DNA of 64,000 nt, taken from Planococcus maritimus. GTDB taxonomy: Bacteria; Bacillota; Bacilli; Bacillales_A; Planococcaceae. The notes below the pieces were generated by a model. The model was not told where the DNA came from. It saw nothing but the letters and a program-made list of their open reading frames with translations, and searched no databases. The stretch spans positions 1,394,501 to 1,458,500 of the forward strand of contig NZ_CP016538.2 in NCBI RefSeq assembly GCF_001687625.2, given 5' to 3'. The position numbers and the translations under genes were made by a program. Shown here in pieces: positions 9,071-19,811 of the stretch (positions within the stretch are counted from its first letter, which is position 1; every line of letters begins with the position of its first letter).

Positions 9071-9305
9071 GGGGAAGCGATTCCTCAACTAGCCGGCAAC
9101 TGGCTATAGAAGCAGATCCATTTAAACAAACAAGAATCAACGGAATCTCTTAGCCGACCAGCGCCAAGGGTGAGCCGAAGCAATGAGACAGACGTTCTTT
9201 CTGGCTCATTGCGAGAGGCCATCCCAAAGCAGGGAGGCGATACTCCAAAAATGAAATAAACTCGAACACGTGGAACCTCTCCACATATTTCATTCTTCAA
9301 CTCAC
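9071..9305. repeat. Tandem repeat, family C, copy 1
   Basis: Direct repeat with a period of 245 bases relative to copy 2. Nearly identical blocks are AGATCCATTTAAACAA, GAATCAACG, AGCCGACCAGCGCC and GGTGAGCCGAAGCAATGAG. Contains a hairpin GCAATGAG...CTCATTGC and a small stem TAGCC...GGCTA. Confidence 0.85.
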
Positions 9306-9315
9306 ACAAACCGAT

Positions 9316-9550
9316 AGGGAAGCGATTTCCCCACTAGCCGGCAACTAGTTATAGAAGGAGATCCATTTAAACAATCCTGAATCAACGAAATCTCCTAGCC
9401 GACCAGCGCCCAGGGTGAGCCGAAGCAATGAGACAGGCGTTCTTTCTGGCTCATAGTGAGAGGCCAACCCCAAGCAGGGAGGCGACGCTCCGACATGGTG
9501 CAAACTCGAACAGAAGAAACATCGCCACACTCTTCATTCCTAAAATCACA
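9316..9550. repeat. Tandem repeat, family C, copy 2
   Basis: Roughly 80% identical to copy 1 by eye, in the same orientation. The period (245) is not a multiple of three, which argues against a repeated coding unit. The hairpin corresponding to copy 1 is partly kept (ATGAG...CTCAT), and the short stem re-forms as ACTAG...CTAGT. Confidence 0.85.
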
Positions 9551-9635
9551 CCCTAGGTAAGAAGCGATATTTAATTCCTTTAACCACAATCCCAAAAATG
9601 AAAAGAACACATTCCCAACTCTTTTCAGTTCTCTG

Positions 9636-9665
9636 TTGACGCGGGTCTCTCTCGCATGATATTAT
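9636..9665 (+). promoter_or_regulatory. Promoter of the rplU operon
   Basis: TTGACG, an 18-base spacer and TATTAT. Transcription would begin near 9672 and include the L21 leader. Confidence 0.65.
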
Positions 9666-9671
9666 TCTAAT

Positions 9672-9776
9672 GTTATGTTTGTAGCGCACCCGTGCTACAA
9701 CCGCTCGAACCAGGTTGTTAAGCATCGCAAGATCACCTGGAGAGGCGAGTCTTAGTCTAAGAGGAGGTGCAAGGAT
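9672..9776 (+). ncRNA. L21 leader (ribosomal protein autoregulatory element)
   Basis: The untranslated leader before rplU contains a hairpin GTAGC...GCTAC at 9681-9698, then the sequence around ACCTGGAGAGGCGAGTC, ending in GAGGAGGTGC just before the start codon. This arrangement matches the L21 leader motif found upstream of rplU in Firmicutes. It is thought to allow L21 to repress its own operon; direct binding is inferred from that motif. Confidence 0.75.
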
Positions 9777-10085
9777 ATGTACGCAATTATTGAAACTGGT
9801 GGAAAACAAATCAAAGTGGAAGCTGGCCAAGAAATCTACGTTGAGAAAGTAAACGCAGAAGCTGGCGAAACAGTAACATTTGATAAAGTTCTATTTGTAG
9901 GTGGAGACGATACTAAAGTGGGAGTTCCTTTCGTAGAAGGAGCAACTGTTACAGCGAAAGTTGAAAAACAGGGCCGCGGCAAGAAAATCACAGTCTTCAA
10001 ATACAAAGCGAAAAAGAACTATCACAAAAAACAAGGTCATCGTCAGCCATTCACGAAATTGACTGTTGATGCAATCAACCTGTAA
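9777..10085 (+). CDS. rplU: 50S ribosomal protein L21
   Basis: 102 residues beginning [18 protein letters not shown], the family hallmark; the C-terminal half is basic ([12 protein letters not shown]) and contacts 23S rRNA. Preceded by GAGGAGGTG and the L21 leader. First gene of rplU-prp-rpmA. Confidence 0.98.
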   Translation: MYAIIETGGKQIKVEAGQEIYVEKVNAEAGETVTFDKVLFVGGDDTKVGVPFVEGATVTAKVEKQGRGKKITVFKYKAKKNYHKKQGHRQPFTKLTVDAINL

Positions 10086-10087
10086 GA

Positions 10088-10417
10088 ATGATTCAGGTGA
10101 CTATTCATCAAACCGGCAGCTACATTAAAGGCTTTGAAATGTCGGGACATGCGGACTTTGCCGAGCACGGCAAGGATCTGGTATGTGCCGGGGCTTCAGC
10201 TGTTTCCTTCGGGGCAGTGAACGCCATTATGGAGTTGACGGGAATTGAGCCGGAAATCGAACAGGCAGATAGCGGTTTTTTGAAAATCGCCTTTCCAAAG
10301 AATATGGACAAAAAGACGGATGAGCAGGTTCAACTGCTTGTACGCGCTATGGTCATTTCTTTGGAAACGATTGAACATGATTATGCAGACTTTATAAAAA
10401 TAACCTTCACAGCTTAG
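10088..10417 (+). CDS. prp: Ribosomal-processing cysteine protease Prp
   Basis: Removes the N-terminal extension of ribosomal protein L27. 109 residues with the catalytic pair His21 (SGHADFAEHG) and Cys33 (LVCAGASA). It lies between the L21 and L27 genes, two bases after rplU, as in B. subtilis (ysxB) and Staphylococcus. Its substrate sequence is visible in the next gene, which makes the assignment strong. Confidence 0.95.
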   Translation: MIQVTIHQTGSYIKGFEMSGHADFAEHGKDLVCAGASAVSFGAVNAIMELTGIEPEIEQADSGFLKIAFPKNMDKKTDEQVQLLVRAMVISLETIEHDYADFIKITFTA

Positions 10418-10720
<303 letters not shown>

Positions 10721-10729
10721 TACAAAACG

Positions 10730-10756
10730 AAAAGGGCTGCTTTCGCAGTCCTTTTT
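10730..10756 (+). terminator. Terminator after rpmA
   Basis: AAAAGGGCTGC, a TTTC loop and GCAGTCCTTTTT, with one G-T pair. Confidence 0.8.
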
Positions 10757-10808
10757 CTTTTGAAACAAGACGAACCAAAACCCGCGCCGGGAAATCCGGC
10801 CGGAATCT

Positions 10809-10817
10809 TGGTATACT
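10809..10817 (+). promoter_or_regulatory. Candidate extended -10 promoter for spo0B-obg
   Basis: TGGTATACT (TGN followed by TATACT) 30 bases before the spo0B start, with no convincing -35. It would restart transcription after the rpmA terminator. Confidence 0.45.
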
Positions 10818-10846
10818 AAGTAAAAGTGTGTAAAAGGAAGTGCAGT

Positions 10847-11359
10847 ATGGACGATAGGCTAACGGTGGCACAATCGCTTCGGCATGCGCGCCATGATTTT
10901 TTGAATGAGCTGCAGATGATCAAATTGAATCTGGATTTAGGGCGCACAGATAGAGCCCAAGCGCTTATTCGTACGTATGCCGAAGCGGCTATGCACCAAA
11001 GCCGGCTGTCGGCTCTCTCTTTGCCCGAGACGGAAGAGTGGCTACTGACAGCTGGCTGGCGTTTTCCGGAATTGCGCCTCACGATGTCCTGCGAAGCGCC
11101 GCAAGCGCCTAGCGACTTGGATACGACTCTTTGCCAATGGCTTGAGTCCTTTGCAAAGGCTGTGAAAGAGGCATTTTCCGATGCTTGGCCATATCCGGTA
11201 GAGCTGCGCATTATAGAAGTGGACGGCCGATTTTCGCTGGAACTTTCCGGTCCCGGCGACTGGTCGTCCCTGGTTTTGGATTCACCGCAATTAGCAATTG
11301 GTAAAGCGTGCGGATCGGATCGCTCGAAAGTTGAGATCCACGCACAGATGGAGGGATAA
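10847..11359 (+). CDS. spo0B: Spo0B-like phosphorelay phosphotransferase
   Basis: In sporulating relatives Spo0B passes phosphate from Spo0F to Spo0A. The 170-residue protein has the phospho-acceptor helix with His16 followed by Asp ([10 protein letters not shown]), matching the RHDWMNKLQ-like site in B. subtilis Spo0B. Start is ATG 10847 with AAAGGAAG upstream; the frame runs back to a GTG at 10826 without a ribosome site. Position between rpmA and obg is conserved. The C-terminal ATPase-like half diverges, as is usual. It is odd that this gene remains while neighbouring sporulation genes are missing. Confidence 0.82.
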   Translation: MDDRLTVAQSLRHARHDFLNELQMIKLNLDLGRTDRAQALIRTYAEAAMHQSRLSALSLPETEEWLLTAGWRFPELRLTMSCEAPQAPSDLDTTLCQWLESFAKAVKEAFSDAWPYPVELRIIEVDGRFSLELSGPGDWSSLVLDSPQLAIGKACGSDRSKVEIHAQMEG

Positions 11360-11363
11360 GAAT

Positions 11364-12653
11364 ATGTTTGTCGATCACGTAAAAGTATATGTAAAAGGTG
11401 GCGACGGCGGGGATGGCATGGTAGCATTCCGCCGCGAAAAATACGTACCGAACGGCGGGCCGGCCGGCGGTGACGGAGGAAAAGGCGCTGATATCGTCTT
11501 CCAAGTTGACGAAGGCTTGCGTACATTAATGGATTTCCGTTTCAAACGGATCTTTAAAGCTGAACGCGGAACGCACGGCATGAGCAAAAACCAGCACGGC
11601 GCTAAAGCGCATGACACGATCATCAAAGTTCCACCGGGCACTGTTGTAAAAGACTCAGAAACCGGCGAAACGATCGCCGATTTGGTCGAAGAAGGGCAAT
11701 CCGCAGTCATCGCACGCGGAGGGCGCGGCGGACGCGGCAACTCGCGTTTTGCGACGCCTCAAAACCCGGCTCCTGAACTTTCGGAAAAAGGAGAACCAGG
11801 TCTTGAGCGCAACGTCATCTTGGAATTGAAAGTATTGGCGGATGTCGGATTGGTCGGTTTCCCGAGTGTCGGCAAATCAACATTATTGTCGGTCGTCACG
11901 GCAGCCAAACCGAAAATCGGCGCGTATCACTTCACGACGATTGTCCCGAACCTCGGAATGGTCCAAACAGAAGACCAGCGCAGCTTTGTCATGGCAGATT
12001 TGCCTGGATTGATTGAAGGCGCACATGAAGGCATCGGCCTAGGTCACCAATTCCTGCGCCACATTGAACGGACACGCGTCATTGTCCACATTATCGATAT
12101 GTCGGGCATGGAAGGCCGCGATCCGTATGAGGATTATGTGACCATCAACGAAGAATTGAAGCAATACAATATGCGCTTGACGGAACGCCCGCAATTGATT
12201 GTGGCGAACAAGATGGACATGCCAGATGCAGAAGAAAACTTGGAAACGTTCCGCAAGAAATTGCCGGAAGACGCAAAAGTATTCCCGATTTCTGCTTTGT
12301 CTAGAAAAGGCTTGAACAACTTGATGTTTGCAGTAGCCGATTTGCTTGAAGTGACGCCTGAATTCCCGATGGAAGACGAGGCAGATCCGGATGCAGCGGA
12401 TACGGTGCTATACAAGCACGAAATGCAAGGCGACGGATTCGATATTTCACGTGACCCGGATGGCGCTTTTGTCCTTTCTGGCTACGCGATTGAGCGGATG
12501 TTCAAGATGACGGACTTCTCCCGTGAAGATTCGATTCGCCGATTCGCCCGCCAAATGCGCGGCATGGGCATTGATGATGCTCTTCGCGAGCGCGGAGCGG
12601 AAAACGGCGACACAGTCCGTTTGCTCGAATTTGAGTTCGAATTCACCGATTGA
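11364..12653 (+). CDS. obgE: Obg GTPase (CgtA), ribosome assembly and stress
   Basis: 429 residues in three domains: the glycine-rich Obg fold (1-158, with GGDGGDG and [11 protein letters not shown]), the G domain with G1 GFPSVGKST (165-173), G3 DLPGLIEGA (212-220) and G4 NKMD, and a C-terminal OCT domain (about 350-429). It binds the 50S subunit late in assembly and senses GTP/ppGpp. Start is ATG 11364 with GGAGGG upstream, 4 bases after spo0B; the longer open frame from 11298 overlaps spo0B and is rejected. Confidence 0.97.
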   Translation: MFVDHVKVYVKGGDGGDGMVAFRREKYVPNGGPAGGDGGKGADIVFQVDEGLRTLMDFRFKRIFKAERGTHGMSKNQHGAKAHDTIIKVPPGTVVKDSETGETIADLVEEGQSAVIARGGRGGRGNSRFATPQNPAPELSEKGEPGLERNVILELKVLADVGLVGFPSVGKSTLLSVVTAAKPKIGAYHFTTIVPNLGMVQTEDQRSFVMADLPGLIEGAHEGIGLGHQFLRHIERTRVIVHIIDMSGMEGRDPYEDYVTINEELKQYNMRLTERPQLIVANKMDMPDAEENLETFRKKLPEDAKVFPISALSRKGLNNLMFAVADLLEVTPEFPMEDEADPDAADTVLYKHEMQGDGFDISRDPDGAFVLSGYAIERMFKMTDFSREDSIRRFARQMRGMGIDDALRERGAENGDTVRLLEFEFEFTD

Positions 12654-12669
12654 TGCGGAGGGTACTTGA

Positions 12670-13122
12670 ATGAAGGATATTTCGGAACAACGCTATTACC
12701 TGGTGCGGGAAGATGTATTGACGGAAGCGATGGTTAAGACGCTGGAAGTGAAAAAACTTCTTCAGCGCGACCGCATGTCTATTTTAGATGCGGTTTCAAA
12801 AACCGGCTTATCGCGCTCGGCATTTTATAAATACCGAGACGCGGTTTTTCCGTTTCATTCCATCGTCAAAGAGCGGATCTTGACGGTCTTTCTTCAATTG
12901 GAAGACCGTTCGGGTACGCTTGCGACTTTGCTTCAGGCGGTCGCGGAAATGGGCTGCAATATTTTGACCATCCACCAGACCATCCCGATTCAAGGGCGTG
13001 CAAACGTCACTTTGTCATTGGATGTGACGGCGATGGACGTGGACTTGGACATGTTCTTGCAGCAATTGAAAAAACTCGACTTTGTTGAGTCGGCCGATGT
13101 GGTATCGAGCGGTTCGTCATAA
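12670..13122 (+). CDS. pheB: ACT domain-containing protein PheB
   Basis: 150 residues: an N-terminal helical/HTH-like segment ([11 protein letters not shown]) and a C-terminal ACT domain (about 72-145) beginning [22 protein letters not shown] domains bind amino acids; the role of PheB is not settled, though its place just before pheA suggests sensing or regulation linked to phenylalanine. GGAGGG precedes the ATG. Confidence 0.88.
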   Translation: MKDISEQRYYLVREDVLTEAMVKTLEVKKLLQRDRMSILDAVSKTGLSRSAFYKYRDAVFPFHSIVKERILTVFLQLEDRSGTLATLLQAVAEMGCNILTIHQTIPIQGRANVTLSLDVTAMDVDLDMFLQQLKKLDFVESADVVSSGSS

Positions 13123-13141
13123 ATGTAGGGGGAATGAGTCC

Positions 13142-14002
13142 ATGACTAGAGAGAAAAAGAGAATTTCGTTTTTAGGCCCGGAAGCGTCGTTCACGCATTT
13201 GGCTGCTTCTAAAGTGTTTCCAACAGAACAGCTGATGCCGTATACGACCATTCCCGAATGCATTGAAGCGGTTGCGGATGGTACGGTCGATTATGCGGTT
13301 GTGCCGCTAGAGAATGCACTCGAAGGTTCAGTGCCGCTGACGGTGGATTATTTATTCCACGAAGCGGAACTGTATGTGACAGCGGAAGTGCTGTCGCCAA
13401 TTGAGCAGCATTTACTCGTTCATCCCGAAAACCGGGGGGCGGAATCGTTTGAAGCGATTTATTCGCATCCGCATGCTTTGGCGCAATGCCATAAATATTT
13501 GTTCTACACGTATAAGCATACGCCGCTCGAGCAATATAGTTCGACGGCAGCGGCTGCGAAAATGGTCGCAGAACTTCCGGAGCGAAATATTGCGGCGATT
13601 GCCAATGATTACGCAGCGGAAAAGTACGGTTTGGACATCGTGCAGCGCGACATTCACGATTTCCACTTCAACCATACGCGGTTTTTCGTCTTGTCGAGAA
13701 GCAATCACAAATTGACGGATCCGGGACACGAAGCGCAAATCAAGACGACCTTGATGATCACGCCGCCAAAAGATGACCGTTCTGGTGTTTTGCACCAAGT
13801 GCTGTCCGTTTTTGCATGGCGCCAGTTGAACTTGTCGAAGATTGAATCGCGGCCTTTGAAAACAGGGCTCGGCAATTATTTTTTCATTGCCGATGTGTTG
13901 GAAGATGAGAATGCCGCGATGATGCGTGGGGCGTTCGAAGAGCTCACGGCTCTTGGCTGCGGCGTTAAGACGCTAGGTTCCTACTATACGTACAATTCGT
14001 GA
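13142..14002 (+). CDS. pheA: Prephenate dehydratase (phenylalanine biosynthesis)
   Basis: Converts prephenate to phenylpyruvate. 286 residues: the catalytic domain starts FLGPEASFTHLAA and contains the essential Thr-Arg-Phe in NHTRFFVLS; the C-terminal ACT domain carries the Phe-binding ESRP in KIESRPLKTG, so feedback inhibition is expected. Start at ATG 13142, which follows a GGGGGAATGAG stretch; the frame extends upstream into pheB without a better site. Confidence 0.95.
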   Translation: MTREKKRISFLGPEASFTHLAASKVFPTEQLMPYTTIPECIEAVADGTVDYAVVPLENALEGSVPLTVDYLFHEAELYVTAEVLSPIEQHLLVHPENRGAESFEAIYSHPHALAQCHKYLFYTYKHTPLEQYSSTAAAAKMVAELPERNIAAIANDYAAEKYGLDIVQRDIHDFHFNHTRFFVLSRSNHKLTDPGHEAQIKTTLMITPPKDDRSGVLHQVLSVFAWRQLNLSKIESRPLKTGLGNYFFIADVLEDENAAMMRGAFEELTALGCGVKTLGSYYTYNS

Positions 14003-14018
14003 TAAGCAGTCACATAAG

Positions 14019-14053
14019 AAATCCCCGGACGCCTCAGGCATCCGGGGATTTTT
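14019..14053. terminator. Bidirectional terminator between pheA and niaR
   Basis: AAATCCCCGGA and TCCGGGGATTT form an 11-bp stem with an 11-base loop; A and T tracts flank it. It ends three bases from the niaR stop, serving both convergent genes. Confidence 0.9.
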
Positions 14054-14055
14054 TC

Positions 14056-14589
14056 TTATTCCGCCTCTTCGAGCAAATAGCCGTGCTGCTTCATCGCTTC
14101 AACCGCTTGCGAGAGTGTTTCGGGGAGATCTGCAGTGATGGTGTGGATATGTGTGCCTTCGGTCAGCTCCAGTAAATAGCTTGCGCCGGTTTCGCGTACG
14201 CGCTGCATGAACAAGTCCACGTCAAGTGGCGTCGACACATGAATTCCTGCAGTCAGCTCACCGTATACAGGATGTTCAATAGATACGTCTTTGACGGTGA
14301 CACCACAATCGACCAATAAGCGCAGTTCCGCTTCTGTTTCTTGTGGCAGGTGATTGCAGGCGATGCGTCGGCTCACTTGTTTATTGCCGCTTGGGTCCAA
14401 ATACAAATAGCCCTGACTCGTGGCGATAATCGGTTCACCTTTTGCCTTCAATAAGGTCATATCGCCGACCACGACTTGCCGCGATACGTGCGCGAGTTTT
14501 GCGAGTTCACTGCCAGTCATCGGTCGCCCTGACTGCTTCAGCTCATCCAATAAAACATTGCGGCGTTCTTCGCCATATAATTTTTTCAT
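14056..14589 (-). CDS. niaR: NiaR (YrxA) NAD-biosynthesis repressor
   Basis: Nicotinic-acid-responsive repressor of NAD synthesis/salvage genes. 177 residues: N-terminal HTH_11 domain (about 8-60, TGSELAKLAHVSRQVVVGD) and the C-terminal 3H domain, with its His residues in IEHPVYGELTAGIHVS and GTHIHTIT that bind a metal and nicotinate. Start is the ATG at 14589 with GGAGGG; the frame upstream adds 21 residues without support. In B. subtilis it is next to the nad genes; no nad genes flank it here, so its targets lie elsewhere. Confidence 0.9.
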   Translation of the reverse strand: MKKLYGEERRNVLLDELKQSGRPMTGSELAKLAHVSRQVVVGDMTLLKAKGEPIIATSQGYLYLDPSGNKQVSRRIACNHLPQETEAELRLLVDCGVTVKDVSIEHPVYGELTAGIHVSTPLDVDLFMQRVRETGASYLLELTEGTHIHTITADLPETLSQAVEAMKQHGYLLEEAE

Positions 14590-14737
14590 GAAAACCCTCC
14601 GTTGCTCGATATTGCTATACTCCATTTTAGCATAAAGAGAAACTTCAATCATCGGGGAGCTCTTTTTATAGTAGCTATTGCCTGATTGAAAGAGCCGGAA
14701 GAACCGGATAGCTTTCTTCGTAGGAGCGGGCGGAATA

Positions 14738-14746
14738 TGGTATAAT
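14738..14746 (+). promoter_or_regulatory. Extended -10 promoter for ruvAB-queA-tgt-yajC
   Basis: TGGTATAAT about 30 bases before ruvA; no good -35. The sequence ATATGGTATAATCAAT recurs almost unchanged before yqeG at 54006-54021. Confidence 0.5.
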
Positions 14747-14776
14747 CAATAGGTTGAAAATGAAGGGGCGAGTGCA

Positions 14777-15373
14777 ATGTACGATTACATAAAAGGGCAA
14801 GTCACCCGTGTGACACCTGAATATTTGGTAGTGGAGCAGCAAGGGGTCGGCTGGCAAATCTTTGCCCCGAACCCGTATTCTTTCGGCTCGGATGAATTGC
14901 AGATTTTTGTGCATCATCACGTACGGGAAGACGCTCAGTTCTTGTTTGGCTTCCCGACGCTTGAGCAGCGGGAATTATTCCGTAAGCTCATCAGCGTATC
15001 CGGCATCGGCCCAAAAGGTGCGCTTGCGATTTTGGCATCCGGCCAGCCGCAGTTTGTCATCGAGGCGATCGAGCAGGAAGACGAGAAGTATTTAGTGAAA
15101 TTCCCTGGCGTCGGCAAAAAAACCGCCCGCCAGATGATCTTGGACCTAAAAGGCAAGCTGACGGATTTCTTCGGGGAATCGTATACAGAAGAAGGGCAGC
15201 CAGATTTGTTTGGCGGCGACGAGTCAGAGCTTGAAGAAGCGATGCTTGCACTTGGCGCACTTGGCTATTCGGAGCGCGAGATCACGAAAGTGAAACCACA
15301 ACTCAAAGGTCTTGAGCTCGACACAGAAGGCTTCATGAAAAAAGCTCTTCAATTATTATTGAAACAAACTTAA
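14777..15373 (+). CDS. ruvA: Holliday junction DNA helicase subunit RuvA
   Basis: Tetrameric Holliday-junction binder that loads RuvB. 198 residues: OB-fold start [20 protein letters not shown], two helix-hairpin-helix motifs ([12 protein letters not shown] and [13 protein letters not shown]), an acidic linker (about 133-150) and the RuvB-binding domain III. First gene of a tight operon; bofC, which precedes ruvA in B. subtilis, is absent. Confidence 0.97.
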   Translation: MYDYIKGQVTRVTPEYLVVEQQGVGWQIFAPNPYSFGSDELQIFVHHHVREDAQFLFGFPTLEQRELFRKLISVSGIGPKGALAILASGQPQFVIEAIEQEDEKYLVKFPGVGKKTARQMILDLKGKLTDFFGESYTEEGQPDLFGGDESELEEAMLALGALGYSEREITKVKPQLKGLELDTEGFMKKALQLLLKQT

Positions 15374-15389
15374 CGAGGAGGCGAACGCC

Positions 15390-16384
15390 ATGGAAGAACG
15401 CATCATTGACGGCGAAGTTTCGGAATTTGATGAGCGCTTTGAGCAATCCTTGCGTCCACAGCGTTTGTCGCAATACATCGGCCAGCAAAAAGTAAAACAT
15501 AACCTGGAGATCTTTATCGAAGCGGCGAAAATGCGCAACGAATCACTTGATCACGTGCTACTTTACGGGCCACCGGGTCTTGGGAAAACGACGCTTGCGA
15601 CTGTCATTGCTAATGAAATGGAAGTCGGGGTGAAGATGACTTCAGGTCCTGCGATTGAACGGCCGGGCGATTTGGCAGCCATTGTCTCATCACTTGAGCC
15701 AGGAGATGTCTTGTTCATCGATGAAATTCACCGTTTGAACCGTTCGATCGAAGAAGTGCTGTATCCGGCGATGGAGGATTTCTGTCTCGATATCGTCGTC
15801 GGCAAAGGCCCGACCGCGCGCTCTGTTCGGCTCGACTTGCCGCCATTTACCTTGATTGGTGCTACGACACGCGCAGGGGCCTTGTCCGCTCCTTTGCGGG
15901 ACCGTTTTGGCGTATTATCAAGGCTTGAGTATTACGACACGGAAGCTTTGACCGATATCGTCGAGCGCAGCGCCACTCTGTTTGAAGCGGATATCGATCC
16001 GCTCGCGGCTATTGAAATTGCCCGCCGTTCCCGTGGAACCCCACGTATCGCCAACCGTTTGTTAAAGCGCGTACGCGATTACGCGATGGTGCGAGGCAAC
16101 GGTTCGATCACGACCGATATGGCCGAGCAAGCTCTCGAGATGCTTCAAGTCGATCCGCTCGGACTGGATCACATTGACCACAAGCTATTGACTGGCATGA
16201 TTAGCCGTTTTCGCGGCGGGCCGGTTGGCGTGGACACGATCGCTGCCAGCATCGGGGAAGAATCGACGACCATTGAAGATGTCTACGAACCGTATTTATT
16301 GCAGATCGGATTTATTCAACGGACGCCAAGAGGGCGCATGGTGACGCCTCTTGCTTACGAACACTTTAAAATGGAGATGCCTGA

Positions 16385-16388
<4 letters not shown>
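15390..16388 (+). CDS. ruvB: Holliday junction branch-migration ATPase RuvB
   Basis: 332 residues. Walker [10 protein letters not shown] (60-68), Walker B DEIH (111-114), sensor-1 GATTRAG and the C-terminal winged helix ([16 protein letters not shown]). Preceded by CGAGGAGG; overlaps queA by 4 bases. Confidence 0.98.
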
Positions 16389-18603
<2,215 letters not shown>

Positions 18604-18643
18604 GTTCGAAACGATAGAGAACACGAAAGGGGGAAATTGAACA

Positions 18644-18901
18644 ATGGAAACATTAATTGCGTTATCACCTTTACTATTGATGTTCTTGCTGATGTGGCTT
18701 TTCATCATCCGCCCGGCGCAAAAACGCCAAAAAACGACAGCTAACATGCAGTCGGAACTAAAGCGTGGGGACCGCATCGTGACGATCGGCGGCTTGCATG
18801 GCCAAGTCGACGCAGTAGACGACGCTACGATCTACATCACGGTAGCAGATGGCACGCGCATGCAATTCGAGCGCCAGGCAATCGCCCGCATCGTAGAATA
18901 A
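18644..18901 (+). CDS. yajC: Sec translocase accessory subunit YajC
   Basis: 85 residues with one N-terminal membrane helix (about 4-24), then the conserved RPAQKRQKTTANMQ and KRGDRIVTIGGLHGQV. Associates with SecDF, whose gene lies about 900 bases downstream. GAAAGGGGGA precedes the ATG. Confidence 0.95.
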   Translation: METLIALSPLLLMFLLMWLFIIRPAQKRQKTTANMQSELKRGDRIVTIGGLHGQVDAVDDATIYITVADGTRMQFERQAIARIVE

Positions 18902-18911
18902 GCAACCGCAA

Positions 18912-18944
18912 AAACCGTCTTCCTTTCGGGAGGCGTTTTTTTCG
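18912..18944 (+). terminator. Terminator after yajC
   Basis: AAAAACCGTCTTCC, TTTC loop, GGGAGGCGTTTTTTT; imperfect stem with G-T pairs and one bulge. Confidence 0.7.
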
Positions 18945-19427
18945 TCCAAGGAGAAAACCACTATACTCTAACTGAACAAAGTTATTTATAGCCTTTTTAA
19001 GAACAATATTATGCAAAACAACTAAAGCTGTGGATTAAGTAGCCTATTTTGGTTTGTTTCCTATCTAATTTAGATATTCAAATGAAAGAGCGGAAGGCGG
19101 CGACTAATGAATAAGCGAAAGACATTTGAGCTTGTTCATTTGCGACGCATCTGCCTCGCAGATGTGGGAGCAGCTGCGTTTTGAACTCACTGCTTAGCGA
19201 ACAAGAGGCGGCTGAGGCCATGCCCTGGCAGCTGGCATCGCGACGTCCTGTCGTGCCAGATGCATGACCCACATCCTGTGAGCCCGAAAGCGTCCGCCTG
19301 GAGCGATTTCATTAACCTATGTTAACAAAAATAAATTAAACAATTTTCCAAAAATTTTCATGCATTTGTTCTAAAATTTCCATCTGGGAGTTACAATGGA
19401 AACAGAACTGCAGAAAGGAGAACCAAC
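18945..19427. other. Gene-free region between yajC and comN; carries a family D repeat
   Basis: No supported gene. AT-rich flanks (18960-19080 and 19315-19400) surround the palindromic element at 19083-19315. In B. subtilis this interval holds spoVB and small genes. Confidence 0.65.
19083..19315. repeat. Structured palindromic element, family D
   Basis: About 230 bases with GGAAGGCGG at the left end matched by CCGCCTGG on the right, and internal hairpins CATCTGC-CTC-GCAGATG (19148-19164) and CTGGCA-TCG-CGAC-GTCCT-GTCG-TGCCAG (near 19230-19260). The nested, GC-rich arms within AT-rich flanks look like an interspersed element or a structured RNA. No second copy is in the window. Confidence 0.6.
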
Positions 19428-19748
19428 ATGATGAGCTATCCGGAAAAATACGAGCAAGTGCTGCCAGCATTAGAGAGCAAATGCAGCGAATTCACGTATT
19501 TGCAATACGAAACATTCACCCCGGAAGCGTTGTGGGAGTATTGCCTGAAAAAAGCGTGGAAAAAGAAAAAAGTCGAAGATATGCGCTTGCATGAAATGGT
19601 GTCAGATATCATGGATCTGACCGCTTCCGACTTTGTCGCGTATCATCAGGTAGAAGGCTTTAAAACCGCAAACTTTTTCACGGAAGACAGCATGGAGGAC
19701 CTGCAGCAGCTTCTTCGTCCGGCGCGACCGAAATCGCGCGGGATTTGA
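19428..19748 (+). CDS. comN: Post-transcriptional regulator ComN
   Basis: 106 residues, small and soluble. The middle (ALWEYCLKKAWKKKKVEDMRLHEMVSDIM in part) is typical of the ComN/YrzD family, which in B. subtilis controls comE mRNA through its 5' region and acts with DivIVA. It sits just before secDF as in B. subtilis. AAAGGAG is 7 bases before ATG 19428. The comE operon it would control is in the same window (59105-62627). Confidence 0.85.
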   Translation: MMSYPEKYEQVLPALESKCSEFTYLQYETFTPEALWEYCLKKAWKKKKVEDMRLHEMVSDIMDLTASDFVAYHQVEGFKTANFFTEDSMEDLQQLLRPARPKSRGI

Positions 19749-19811
19749 CACCTTTTGGCACGTCACCGATAATGTAAGTGCTGTGTTCTATATTGAGGAG
19801 GAACTATACAT

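Larger units (their letters stand above)
8755..9635. other. Gene-free repeat-rich stretch at the spoIVFA-spoIVFB position
   Basis: Nearly 900 bases without a supported gene. It contains one long palindrome (family B, 8870-9005) and a tandem pair of family C elements (9071-9550). Minus-strand open frames of 60-75 codons in the tandem copies look alike only because the DNA repeats; they lack ribosome sites. In B. subtilis this position holds spoIVFA-spoIVFB. Confidence 0.7.

Noticed and set aside
9085..9530. Two similar minus-strand frames of about 74 and 61 codons in the tandem repeats
   Set aside because: Similarity follows from the DNA repeat; no ribosome sites, substitutions are not conservative, and the repeat period breaks the frame.
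9071..9550. CRISPR-like array
   Set aside because: Only two long copies with a 245-base period, no short repeats with unique spacers and no cas genes.
10816..11526. Long minus-strand frame opposite spo0B and obg
   Set aside because: Shadow of well-supported plus-strand genes; Arg/Ser/His-rich composition and no ribosome site.
19078..19272. Minus-strand frame within the family D element
   Set aside because: Lies wholly in palindromic sequence; no ribosome site and no family likeness.
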